A stretch of 64,000 nucleotides of DNA from an uncultured Prevotellaceae bacterium (GCA_900318775.1 ONLY01000011.1:1-64000); one strand, 5' to 3'. Positions 44,752 through 53,210 are shown, counted from the first letter of the stretch. Made by a program: numbers and translations. The notes: a model not told the origin generated them from the sequence alone.

Positions 44752-46071
44752 TTACAGGAACCAGCCCTCATAGGCAATACCTACGTTGAAGCTTGGCTCG
44801 TTGTTGTATTGGCTCTTCAAGAATCTGTGTGAATAGTCTGCTTTCAGTACAACGCCTTTCAGAGGATAGTAGTTGATGCCTACAGCCATACGCTTCACAT
44901 TGTGGTAATCATATTTCTTCTTTACGCTGCTGGAAGCACATGGATTGTAGTGCTCGTAGCGTCCGAAGAGGAACAAGCGCTGTCCGTCTTCTTTCAGTTT
45001 TCTGATTTGTGAGAACACATCATATCCAGCCTCGATGCCGTATGCAAATGCATTCTGGCTAACTGCAGTTCGTGTATGGTAGGGGGACTTGGCGTTAATG
45101 CGGTTGTAGATATAAGCCAATTCTTCTGTGTCACCAATATAGCCGTAGTCCGCTTGACCGCGCACAATCCAGTTGTGCCCCTTATAAGTGAAGTCGAAGC
45201 AACCAATAGCCACTACGCCTTTATATTCTTCGTCCACTCCTTCTTTATTCCTAGGATAGCCGTTGCCGATGCTATGTCCGTAATAGCCGCTCAGTCCCAA
45301 ACGCAAGCCTGGTACGGAGTAGTTGTCAATGCGGAGAGAGGTTCCGTATGTTGTAGCAAGCTCAAACTCCAGGGGGCTGCTGGCGCCTTTGTTAATCCAG
45401 CCATCCGATGTGAAGTTTTCTGCGTTCAGACCTGAAAGGAACTGCACTTCGTATCGCCAATCACCAGCACGTCCCCAGAAATCAATACCTGTTTGGTGCC
45501 ATGTGGAAGGAAGGATAGTGTTCTCTCCTTCTGGACGATATACGGTGAAGAAATTTGTGGGTTCGTGATGTGCGTTATTCAATCCTACAGGCACAACCAT
45601 GTGTCCCATTCGGATGTTAGCATAAGGGGCAAAAGACTTTTGAATCCAGAACTGCTCTAAGGCGACTTCACCTCCTTTTTCTGTCTCTGACTCCCATTCG
45701 CCGCCTTCGTCTACTTCTTTCTCATAGGCGCCACCTGTGCCACCGTGTTCAAACTCAATCTCAGAGCTCATGGTCCAGCCTTTGCCGAAGTCATAGCCCA
45801 GATATACTACCATGTGGGGAATGTCAAATCGTCCGTGACTGGGGTCGTTCTTGTGCTCATCGGGCAAGCTGTAGCGGTCTGGATTGTCGCTGTAAAAGTT
45901 TCTTGACATAGCAGCCTCGCCGTATCCTCCAATATGAAAACGAGAGAGGGTGCGCTCCAGTTTTGCTACTCGTGATGAATCATTGTTTTGAGACTGCGCA
46001 TTCACGCTCGTACTCATAGTACTCAATAATAGGGCTGCAACTGCCCCTGTACAAGTCTTTGCAACTTTCAT
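44752..46071 (-). CDS. Outer-membrane porin-like beta-barrel protein
   Basis: A 439-aa protein: signal MKVAKTCTGAVAALLLSTMS, cleavage near NAQ. A short predicted coiled segment (DSSRVAKLERTLSRF) is followed by a beta-barrel that begins HIGGYGEAAMSRNFY and ends with aromatic residue GIAYEGWFL (terminal Leu after Phe). Alternating strands (YLGYDFGKGWTMSSEIEFEH, IRMGHMVVPVGLNNAHH) resemble OprO/OprP-type porins. The frame is open 43 codons upstream, but those residues lack a signal, so the ATG at 46071 was chosen. It is the first gene of the porin-imelysin-DHOR-CcsBA group, which suggests entry of the iron or haem substrate. Confidence 0.85.
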   Translation of the reverse strand: MKVAKTCTGAVAALLLSTMSTSVNAQSQNNDSSRVAKLERTLSRFHIGGYGEAAMSRNFYSDNPDRYSLPDEHKNDPSHGRFDIPHMVVYLGYDFGKGWTMSSEIEFEHGGTGGAYEKEVDEGGEWESETEKGGEVALEQFWIQKSFAPYANIRMGHMVVPVGLNNAHHEPTNFFTVYRPEGENTILPSTWHQTGIDFWGRAGDWRYEVQFLSGLNAENFTSDGWINKGASSPLEFELATTYGTSLRIDNYSVPGLRLGLSGYYGHSIGNGYPRNKEGVDEEYKGVVAIGCFDFTYKGHNWIVRGQADYGYIGDTEELAYIYNRINAKSPYHTRTAVSQNAFAYGIEAGYDVFSQIRKLKEDGQRLFLFGRYEHYNPCASSSVKKKYDYHNVKRMAVGINYYPLKGVVLKADYSHRFLKSQYNNEPSFNVGIAYEGWFL

Positions 46072-46169
46072 ACTTTTCTTATGCTGTTCTTTATGTTTAT
46101 ATCCTGTGTCGATGTCATTGTGAAGGGAAGGAATGTTACTTGTTATTTCCCTTCTTGTTAAATATGTTG

Positions 46170-46200
46170 CAAAGGTATGGACAACTGGCAGGAATCGCAA
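46170..46200 (-). promoter_or_regulatory. Promoter of the porin-imelysin-DHOR operon
   Basis: Minus-strand TACCTTTG (46177-46170) is 20 nt from TTG (46200-46198), an ideal spacing. The leader is about 90 nt. No clear Fur-like palindrome was recognised. Confidence 0.75.
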
Positions 46201-46340
46201 TACTCAAAATCAGCGAAACCCATTTCTCGGATAGGTATTTTAACTCTTTTTTGCCATTATCTAGGTATCCCAATACTCACAAATTGGTTGGCAGTACCCA
46301 CTAATGGGTATAGCCCAAATGCGTCATGTGCTGGAGATAG

Positions 46341-46376
46341 AAAACGGACTCTGCAATATTGCAAAGTCCGTTCTAT
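46341..46376 (-). terminator. Orphan near-perfect hairpin, probable ancestral clpC terminator
   Basis: AACGGACT-C-TGCAA and TTGCA-A-AGTCCGTT form a near-perfect 30-nt palindrome with one mismatch (46343-46372). On the minus strand it is followed by TTTTCT. No present-day gene ends here: porin and integrase diverge. If the island between 46431 and 56604 were excised, this hairpin would lie about 150 nt after the clpC stop. Confidence 0.6.
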
Positions 46377-46430
46377 TTCTGCGAATATCAAGGTTGCTGG
46401 GAATGATGAGGCTATTACGGGCGAGATTGC

Positions 46431-46446
46431 GTAACTCGTTGATATT
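46431..46446. repeat. Candidate left attachment site (attL)
   Basis: GTAACTCGTTGATATT differs in one base from the copy at 56589-56604. The two copies enclose the integrase remnants and all AT-rich cargo. The direct orientation fits site-specific integration. Confidence 0.6.
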
Positions 46447-46513
46447 GTGCCTATTTACAGTCATTTTTTCTTATGATATTCTTTCGGATTGGAAAGAATG
46501 TTGAGCCTGTTCC

Positions 46514-46568
46514 GTTACCTAAGTGTTACCTTGGTTACCGCGTTTGGTAACTGGTAACAGTTGGTAAA
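46514..46568. repeat. GTTACC/GGTAAC inverted array upstream of the integrases
   Basis: GTTACC occurs at 46514, 46525 and 46534, followed by GGTAAC at 46546 and 46553 and GGTAAA at 46563. The left three and right three are mirror images about a CGTTT centre. The position between the attL candidate and the integrase suggests arm-type recombinase or excisionase sites. Confidence 0.65.
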
Positions 46569-46659
46569 AACATGGAAGTCTGTACAAGAATTCCAACGAC
46601 TCGGAAAAACATACATATTCTGGCATATTTTGCACGGCTGGGGACGCTCTGAGAATGTA

Positions 46660-46667
46660 TAACTTTG
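46660..46667 (+). promoter_or_regulatory. -7 box of the integrase gene
   Basis: TAACTTTG matches TAnnTTTG and lies 22 bp before the integrase ATG at 46689. No convincing -33 element is seen. Confidence 0.5.
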
Positions 46668-46688
46668 CACCCAAAAACTCAGAAGCGT

Positions 46689-47955
46689 ATGAAAGTAAGC
46701 AAATTCAAGGTGTTGCTCTACCTTAAAAAGAGCGGATTAGACAAGCAGGGCAAGGCTCCTATCATGGGACGCATCACCATTAATAACTCATGGCACAGTT
46801 CTCATGCAAATTGTCCTGTAATCCCAAGTTATGGAACTCTCGTTCTGACAGACTGGATGGAAAGAGTAAAGAGGCGGTTGAGACGAATGCCATGATCGAG
46901 CGCATCCTACTGTCTGTCAATACCGCAGTGGACAATCTCACTAAGCGTAATGTGGACTTCAAGCTACTACGGTCAAGGAGATGATGCAGGGAAGCATCAA
47001 CGGGCAGGTGACGCTTCTACAAGTGTTCAACATCCTGCTTGAAGATACGAAGAACCGTGTAGGCATAGACAGGACTCCTGCTACCTATACCTGTATCAGA
47101 GAGGTAAAGGATTCACTTGCAGAATTCATCCCTGCAACATATGGGGTCAGCGACATGGCTTTCGGGCAAATGACCAACCAGTTCATCAGTGACTATGAGC
47201 ATTTCCTGATTGACGGGCAAGGCAAAAAAGCTGCTACTGCCCATAAGTATTTCACCTATCTGAAACTGGCTTGCCGTAGGGCATACAAGGATGGACTGAC
47301 AGACAAGTACCTCTTTGCACGTTACAAGGAACCAACCATACCAAAGAAATTGCCACGAACCATAACTCCAGAGAACTTCCAGCGGATAGTCAGCCTGCAA
47401 ATCCCATCGGATAAGCCTTCACTCACTATCGCACGTGACTTGTTGCTGATAGCCTGCTATACGGGCATGGCTTATATTGATGCCGTATCAGTCACACAAG
47501 ATAACTTGTCATACGATGAGCAAGGAAGCCTGTGGCTGAAATACAAACACAAAAAGACAGGAGTACAGGCTGTTGTGAAACTGATACCAGAAGCCATTGA
47601 ATTGTTTGATAAGTATAAAGATGCAGGTCTGCCAGCGCTGATGCCCCACCAGAACTACACCTTCCTTCTGAAGAACTTGAAGAAGATTGCAGAAATGGCA
47701 GATTGCACACAGCCAATCAGCCACCACATGGGAAGGCACTACTACGCCTCAATCCTTACACTATCCAATGACGTGCCGATAGATGTCATCAGCAAGATGC
47801 TTGGTCACACGAATGTGAGAATGACACAAGTCTATGCAATGGTGACACAGGATAAATTATTTGATGAAGCTGACAAGTTCATTGAAGCAACCAAGGACTT
47901 TGTACTAGTGCTCAATGCTAACAGCAAAGAAGTCGTAAACAAGCAAAGACAATAA
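46689..47955 (+). pseudogene. Tyrosine recombinase (integrase), broken by two 1-nt deletions
   Basis: The start MKVSKFKVLLYLKKSGLDKQ is the usual N-terminus of Bacteroidetes integrases. At about 46783 the frame breaks: AACTC-ATGGCACAG lacks one base, and the product continues in another frame as MAQFSCKLSCNPKLWN. At about 46964 (TTCAAG-CT-ACTACG) a second base is missing, and the rest continues in the third frame from 46981. That last part keeps the catalytic domain: the first Arg region, HHMGRHYYASILTL, the LGHTN motif and Tyr in MTQVYAMV. Neither break is in a homopolymer, so sequencing slippage is less likely. The catalytic fragment might be expressed alone but would lack the arm-binding domain. 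Confidence 0.88.
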
Positions 47956-47967
47956 ATAATAGCAATT

Positions 47968-48867
47968 ATGAACAGAAGTACATTCAGACTGATGCCCTAT
48001 ATCAACAGGGCAAAGACAAGGGCAGACGGTACAACAGCCATCCTGCTCAGAATCGCCATTGACGGTAAGAAGACCGTCATGACGACTGATTTCAGTTGCC
48101 GTCCCGAACTATGGGATGCCAAACAGGGTAAAATCATATCCCCTACAAAGGATGCTAATGCCTTTCGGGAGTTTATCAAGAAAGCAGAACAAACCTATCA
48201 GATGCTTCTCAACGAACAGGGTGTTGTCAGTGCAGAACTGCTGAAGAGTCACCTCAACGGCACCATCCATCCAATAGGTACACTGATGGAAATGGCTGCG
48301 GAAGAACTAGAGCGGGTCAAGGTTAAGAGTGCTTGCACGACATCAAACGGCTCCATCAAACTCGCCAAGTTCAAGAACAAGTGTCTGAAAGAATACCTGA
48401 TGAGCATAGGACGTGAAGATATGTTCCTTGCAGACGTAACCCTGCAATTTGGGAAAGACTACCACATCTATCTCAGACAGAAGAAGCATCTCTGCCCAGC
48501 GACTGCCAATGACTGTCTAGCATGGCTGAGCCGCCTTGTATTTCTGGCAGTTGACAAGGAGATATTACGCTCCAATCCGTTGGAGGACATCGAATATGAG
48601 AAAGTGAAGCGTAACGTGGAAATCCGCTATCTGACCCGTGAACAGGTAAAAATGTTGCTTGCCCATCCGCTTCAGCAGCGGCAGATGGAACTTGCAAGGC
48701 ACATGTTGCTTTTTACAGTATTCACGGGACTGGCTTACGTTGACCTAACAAGGCTTCGCCCGGAACACATCCAGACCGATGCAAAAGGCAGGCGATTCAT
48801 CCGTGATAGCAGACATGCTTTTCGTTTCATCAGCCACTGTGTTTCGTATGATACGCTCTTTATATAA
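47968..48867 (+). pseudogene. Second tyrosine recombinase, truncated before the catalytic residues
   Basis: The 299-aa frame begins MNRSTFRLMPYINRAKTRAD and has the complete SAM-like core-binding domain (about 90-200). The start of the catalytic domain follows, with FTGLAYVDLTRLRPEHI. After RRFIRDSR (about residue 280) similarity stops, and the last 20 residues (HAFRFISHCVSYDTLFI) are foreign. The HxxR, LGH and Tyr motifs are lost, so it cannot recombine DNA. It lies 12 bp after the first integrase; tandem integrase pairs are common in Bacteroidetes elements. A 3' deletion that joined it to unrelated sequence near 48806 is the simplest explanation. The gap to 49073 holds no gene. Confidence 0.85.
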
Positions 48868-49073
48868 TAAAGGTGTCGCACGAGAGGAGAACACTCACGG
48901 GTCCTTCCGTTTGTTCCCTTATACTTTGAAGTGAACTTGAATGATTCGATGAAGATGCGAGATGAATTATTGACGATTACATCTATTTTTGATATACAAT
49001 AGCCACATTTCTTTATCTATTTCAATGAATATGGGAAAAGTTTTGTATATTTGTAGCAAATAATCATTGAATT

Positions 49074-49292
49074 ATGTCGAACAATCAACAGAATGTGATG
49101 CTTAACAGGCTTAAAGCAGCCTTAGCAGAACAAGGAAAGACCAATCGCTGGCTATCAGAACAGCTTGGTAAATCAGAAAACACTGTTTCCAGATGGTGTG
49201 CCAATAAGGTGCAGCCGTCCATACAGCAACTGAATGAGATTGCAAGTGTTTTGGATGTGGATATAAGAAACCTCATAACACCAACGAAATAG
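49074..49292 (+). CDS. XRE-family (Cro/CI) HTH regulator
   Basis: A 72-aa protein made almost only of one helix-turn-helix: LKAALAEQGKTNRWLSEQLG, then SENTVSRWCANKVQPSIQQL. Its size and place, first in a restriction-modification transcript, fit controller (C) proteins that delay restriction after entry into a new host. The phage-repressor type is the alternative. TATATTTG at 49046-49053 is a likely -7 box 20 bp upstream. The next gene starts 4 bp after the stop codon, so they are coupled. Confidence 0.85.
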   Translation: MSNNQQNVMLNRLKAALAEQGKTNRWLSEQLGKSENTVSRWCANKVQPSIQQLNEIASVLDVDIRNLITPTK

Positions 49293-49296
49293 ACAG

Positions 49297-50034
49297 ATGA
49301 TACAGAACTATAATTATACAAGCCAATACGACAATATGCAGATAGCATACGATAGTCTCTACACTTCATTTATGAGACGGAATCGTAAAGCTATTGAATA
49401 CTGTTGTAAGAATTGTGAAGAACTGGGAATCGTCCAGTTCCATGAAAAGGCAAATATGGAGATGGAAAGGATATACTCTTTGATGGGAATCAAGACTATT
49501 CGAAAGCCTTCTACCTTGGAACAATTACCTGATGATGTTTTATTGGTTTATGCTCAAGCATGCATGAATGTTCTCTTTAATGAGAAAATGCGATATATTA
49601 GTGATGATTTTCATCATACTTACGAGAATGCCTACCATACGCTTGTTCAACCAAAACAATATCAAACAAATGATGTTTTGTATTCACAGGGCAATAATTT
49701 GTTTACGGTAGGAAACTTTCTGAAAGTAATCAAGTATGCACTCTCTATTGCAGAAATAATCAGCCCTGACGATAAGAGGTTTGCAAATGCAAGTGCCTCT
49801 GTACTGGCCTTGCAGACCATAGATAATATATTAAACAATAAGTCTGAAGTAGAGCTGACGAAACACACCCTGCATATTGCTACGGACTTTCTTGCTTCAA
49901 ATGTGAAAGAGTCTCTTAATGATACAAATGCGAAACGGAGTGTTGCAGTGTCGGCTATGATGATGAATTTGGCAATAGACTTTTTAGTAAAAGACGATAA
50001 GGAAGCAGGATTCCCAATAAACAAACAAGCGTAA
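49297..50034 (+). CDS. Protein of unknown function linked to the restriction locus
   Basis: A 245-aa soluble protein with no signal peptide, membrane segment or family I recognise. It is mostly helical: YDSLYTSFMRRNRKAIEYCC, then LPDDVLLVYAQACMNVLF and KVIKYALSIAEIISPDD. Three cysteines cluster near residues 37-41 (YCCKNCEE), which could bind metal, but no second pair is obvious. It begins 4 bp after the XRE gene and ends 96 bp before the restriction-modification gene. Possible roles are a regulator, an anti-restriction partner or an added defence factor; none is supported by a motif. Confidence 0.7.
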   Translation: MIQNYNYTSQYDNMQIAYDSLYTSFMRRNRKAIEYCCKNCEELGIVQFHEKANMEMERIYSLMGIKTIRKPSTLEQLPDDVLLVYAQACMNVLFNEKMRYISDDFHHTYENAYHTLVQPKQYQTNDVLYSQGNNLFTVGNFLKVIKYALSIAEIISPDDKRFANASASVLALQTIDNILNNKSEVELTKHTLHIATDFLASNVKESLNDTNAKRSVAVSAMMMNLAIDFLVKDDKEAGFPINKQA

Positions 50035-50130
50035 AAGCCCTCCAAAAAGCAAATCATACTCTTGGTAAACCAATTGGAACAAATTCTTGTATATTAGTAA
50101 AGAAAGCGAATAGAATAAATACAATTCATT

Positions 50131-52029
50131 ATGGCAAAAGAGAAAATAACAGATATATTAGTTGCCAAATTGCTTGAAGAGGCAGGAATTAAATACGAGC
50201 CGCAAGGTAGTACCATAAAAGAAATCGTAGAAGCATTGAAACATGCATCCAAACGTGATACTGGTAAACCGGGGTTTCCTGACTTTACTGCACAAGTTGG
50301 TGATTTCATTATTGTCATTGAAGATAAGGCCGATACTGACAAGCAGGCAAAGTATATGAACGACAAAAAGGACACTTTGTTGATGGATAAAACCAGTATC
50401 GAGCAATATGCGGAAAATGGAGCATTGCATTATGCTTTAAAAATTATAGAGCATTCATCTTTCAAGAAAGTTCTAGCTTTTGGTTGTTCAGGTACAGAAC
50501 GTGAGCGACTAATCATACGTCCAATTTATGTTAGTCCTACGGGTTATAAGATTATGCCTGTCGTCAAAGACTTTAAGCAATTTAATGACGACAATATAAA
50601 AAGGTATTATAAAGAAAAAGTATGTGAAAACAAACCAATAGAGCAAGTAGAATTAGAAGTGATTTTACGACGTGCCAGCCAACTGCATGAAGATCTTAGA
50701 AATTATGGAAATCTCGGTGATACAGAAAAGCCACTTGTTGTTTCTGCAATCCTACTTGCTTTGTGTGAGGATGATTTTACAACAGACAGTTTAACTGGTG
50801 ATAAAGTAAAGACCGATGGTGAGAAAATATTTGAGGCACTATCCACCCATATGGATAGAGTAAAAGTACAGCCTGAAGTGAAAAAGAATCGAGTATTAGA
50901 TCAGTTTAGACTTATCCGGAATCGACCACATCTCTCTGACAAATATGAAATGTTAGGTAAATCGCCATTGCGATATTTTGCTGAATATCTCGATTCAAAT
51001 ATTCTCACAGCCATTACAAATAATTCTCCAGAAGACGTTCTTGGTAGGTTTTATGGCGAATTCATTAGATATAGTGGTGGGGATGGTCAGACACTTGGCG
51101 TAGTTCTAACCCCTAAACATATTACAGAACTATTTGCAGAACTTGTTGATATTAAACCAAATGATATTATCTTTGATCCCTGTTGTGGTACAGGAGGTTT
51201 TCTTATCGCTGCAATGCATAGAATGTTAGATGCGGCTAAACCAAATGAAAAAGAAGACATTAAACAAAACCAGCTTTACGGTATTGAACTTCGTGATGAT
51301 ATGTTTTCAATTGCTACGACAAACATGATTCTTCGTGGTGATGGGAAAAGTAATTTGTTGTGTCAGGATTTCTTAAAACAGTCTGTTTCCAAACTAAGAG
51401 ACAAGCATTTTACAGTAGGGCTTATGAATCCCCCATATTCCCAAGGAAAGAAAAAAGAAACTGCTCATCTTACAGAATTGAAGTTTATTTGCCATTTACT
51501 TGATAGTTTAGACGATGGAGCTCGCTGTGCCGTTATTGTTCCTCAAAGTACGATGGTAGGCAAAACAAAAGAAGATAAAAAGGATAAGAAGTATATTTTG
51601 GAACACCATACTCTCGAAGGAGTTATAACACTAAATCCACAAACATTTTATAGTGTTGGTGTAAATCCTGTGATAGCAATTTTTACAGCTCACAAGCCAC
51701 ATGATCAGTATGCCAAATTCATTGACTTCAAGGATGATGGTTATGAAGTATTCCCTCATATCGGGCTACTACCTACAGTTCGTGCTGCAGAAAGGAAGAA
51801 GCTACTGTTGGAATGTTGGCTAAAAGGCAGGCCAGCACCTGTCAGTTTCATGGTTCAAAGTACAGTTGAGCCAAATGACGAGTGGCTACACTCTTTTTAC
51901 TATTTCAATGAAGAAATCCCAACAGACAAAGACTTTGAGGAGGCAATGGCGGACTACCTCACATTTGAGTTTTCAATGATTACTCATGGGAGAGGATATT
52001 TATTTGAAGGAAAGGAGGGTAATGTATGA
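50131..52029 (+). CDS. BcgI-like bifunctional restriction endonuclease/N6-adenine methyltransferase
   Basis: A 632-aa protein; BcgI subunit A has, as I recall, 637 aa. The N-terminal 70 residues contain a PD-(D/E)xK nuclease motif: Pro50-Asp51, then Glu64-Asp-Lys66 in IVIEDKAD. A helical connector (about 165-320, HsdM-like) follows. The gamma-class methyltransferase domain has motif I DPCCGTGGF (349-357) and catalytic NPPY (433-436). Cleavage and methylation thus sit in one chain, with DNA specificity in the next gene, overlapping by 4 bp (ATGA). This is the type IIB/IIG layout, with cuts on both sides of a bipartite site in BcgI. HsdM of type I is excluded by the nuclease motif and absence of HsdR. 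Confidence 0.88.
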   Translation: MAKEKITDILVAKLLEEAGIKYEPQGSTIKEIVEALKHASKRDTGKPGFPDFTAQVGDFIIVIEDKADTDKQAKYMNDKKDTLLMDKTSIEQYAENGALHYALKIIEHSSFKKVLAFGCSGTERERLIIRPIYVSPTGYKIMPVVKDFKQFNDDNIKRYYKEKVCENKPIEQVELEVILRRASQLHEDLRNYGNLGDTEKPLVVSAILLALCEDDFTTDSLTGDKVKTDGEKIFEALSTHMDRVKVQPEVKKNRVLDQFRLIRNRPHLSDKYEMLGKSPLRYFAEYLDSNILTAITNNSPEDVLGRFYGEFIRYSGGDGQTLGVVLTPKHITELFAELVDIKPNDIIFDPCCGTGGFLIAAMHRMLDAAKPNEKEDIKQNQLYGIELRDDMFSIATTNMILRGDGKSNLLCQDFLKQSVSKLRDKHFTVGLMNPPYSQGKKKETAHLTELKFICHLLDSLDDGARCAVIVPQSTMVGKTKEDKKDKKYILEHHTLEGVITLNPQTFYSVGVNPVIAIFTAHKPHDQYAKFIDFKDDGYEVFPHIGLLPTVRAAERKKLLLECWLKGRPAPVSFMVQSTVEPNDEWLHSFYYFNEEIPTDKDFEEAMADYLTFEFSMITHGRGYLFEGKEGNV

Positions 52030-53081
52030 AACAAATTAAAGATTTTGAATGGAAAGCTTTTTTGTTAAGTGATTTGTTCTATTTTGACAAGGGCAATCAA
52101 AATAATATGGGAGCATTACAAGATGGCGACATTCCGCTTGTTTCTGCCAAGAAATGCGATAATGGATACAAGGCCTTTATTTCAAAAAATGAAAAAAGAC
52201 TTTACAAAGGTCATTGTATTACATTAAATAACGATGGTGATGGTGGGGCTGGATTAGCATACTATCAACCAAGTCAGATGGCATTAGATTCTCATGTCAC
52301 GGCTCTCATCCCCAAAGTGCCAATGAGCAAACACACAATGCTTTTTATTGCTCGTAGTATCTCGAAGCAACGATCCTTATTTGGGCATGGACGAAGCATT
52401 AATTCTGCAAGATTACGCATATTTAGATTGATGTTACCTTTGGCTGAAGACAATCAACCCAACTACAAGTTCATGGAAACATATATGAAAACTGTTGAGA
52501 AACGTCTTCTGGCCCAATATAAGGCTTATCTAACGCACATCCATGGTTCGAACTTAAATGGGGGGGGTAAAATGAGACAAACGAACTGGAAAGCATTTTC
52601 ATTAAATGAGATTTGTATGATTAACTCTGGCGTGCGTTTAGTATCGAGACAAATGAGAGATGGGAAACGGCCATTTATTGGGGCAGCAGACTCAAACAAT
52701 GGAGTAACCAACTTTGTAAGCAATACAAATGCATCGCTTGATAGCAATTTACTTGGAGTTAACTATAATGGAAATGGAGTTGCAATTGGCTTTTACCATC
52801 CTTATGAGGCAATTTTCACAGACGATGTGAAACGTATAAAATTCAAACAGCACACAGGTAATAAGTATGTTTATCTATTTCTCAAAGCGGCCATTCTGAA
52901 GCAAAAGAGCAAATACCAGTATGGTTATAAATTTAGTGGTGAACGCATGAATAGACAAAAGATAGTGTTGCCAGCCACAACAGAAGGGACTCCAGATTTT
53001 CAGTATATGGAGAATTACATGCAGTATCGAGAGTATGAAATTTTGCAGAAATATACGACTGAGCGCTTAGATAATCTGTAG
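52026..53081 (+). CDS. BcgI-like specificity subunit with G8 tract between two TRDs
   Basis: A 351-aa S subunit (BcgI B is about 341 aa). Two target-recognition domains of similar build are visible: DFEWKAFLLSDLFYFDKGNQ (about 5-170) and NWKAFSLNEICMINSGVRL (about 186-345). Each has an internal block with aromatic GLAYYQPSQM or AIGFYHPYEA. Each TRD should read one half of a bipartite target. Between them lies a run of eight G (52560-52567, codons 179-181). A change in its length would end translation soon after TRD1. An ATG at 52572 follows the tract, so TRD2 might be made separately. The start overlaps the upstream gene by 4 bp. Confidence 0.88.
   Translation: MKQIKDFEWKAFLLSDLFYFDKGNQNNMGALQDGDIPLVSAKKCDNGYKAFISKNEKRLYKGHCITLNNDGDGGAGLAYYQPSQMALDSHVTALIPKVPMSKHTMLFIARSISKQRSLFGHGRSINSARLRIFRLMLPLAEDNQPNYKFMETYMKTVEKRLLAQYKAYLTHIHGSNLNGGGKMRQTNWKAFSLNEICMINSGVRLVSRQMRDGKRPFIGAADSNNGVTNFVSNTNASLDSNLLGVNYNGNGVAIGFYHPYEAIFTDDVKRIKFKQHTGNKYVYLFLKAAILKQKSKYQYGYKFSGERMNRQKIVLPATTEGTPDFQYMENYMQYREYEILQKYTTERLDNL
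52560..52567 (+). repeat. G8 homopolymer inside the specificity gene
   Basis: Eight consecutive G encode Gly-Gly-Gly at the linker between the two target-recognition halves. Homopolymeric G tracts of this length in coding regions are typical slippage sites in phase-variable bacterial genes. In the present read the frame is open (ON state). Confidence 0.85.
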
Positions 53082-53091
53082 TGACTCTGAA

Positions 53092-53125
53092 GTTACTGGT
53101 TAACTCTCACGAGTTAGTGAGTAAC
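53092..53125. repeat. Nested inverted repeat after the restriction genes
   Basis: TAACTC/GAGTTA (53101-53106 and 53111-53116) lies within GTTACT/AGTAAC (53092-53097 and 53120-53125). No U run follows. A GGGTAACTCG near 53172, resembling the att repeats, lies just downstream, so the element may mark an older insertion boundary or an operator. Confidence 0.5.
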
Positions 53126-53210
53126 ATGATACACTTCTTGGACGAGCCAAGCGACCTTAGGTCGAGCGAGTGGGTAACTCGAAAAGATATGTTTTTATAA
53201 AGCAAGAATT

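Noticed and set aside
50131-53081. Type I restriction system (HsdM/HsdS)
   Set aside because: The methyltransferase carries its own nuclease motif and no HsdR translocase is present, so a BcgI-like type fits better.
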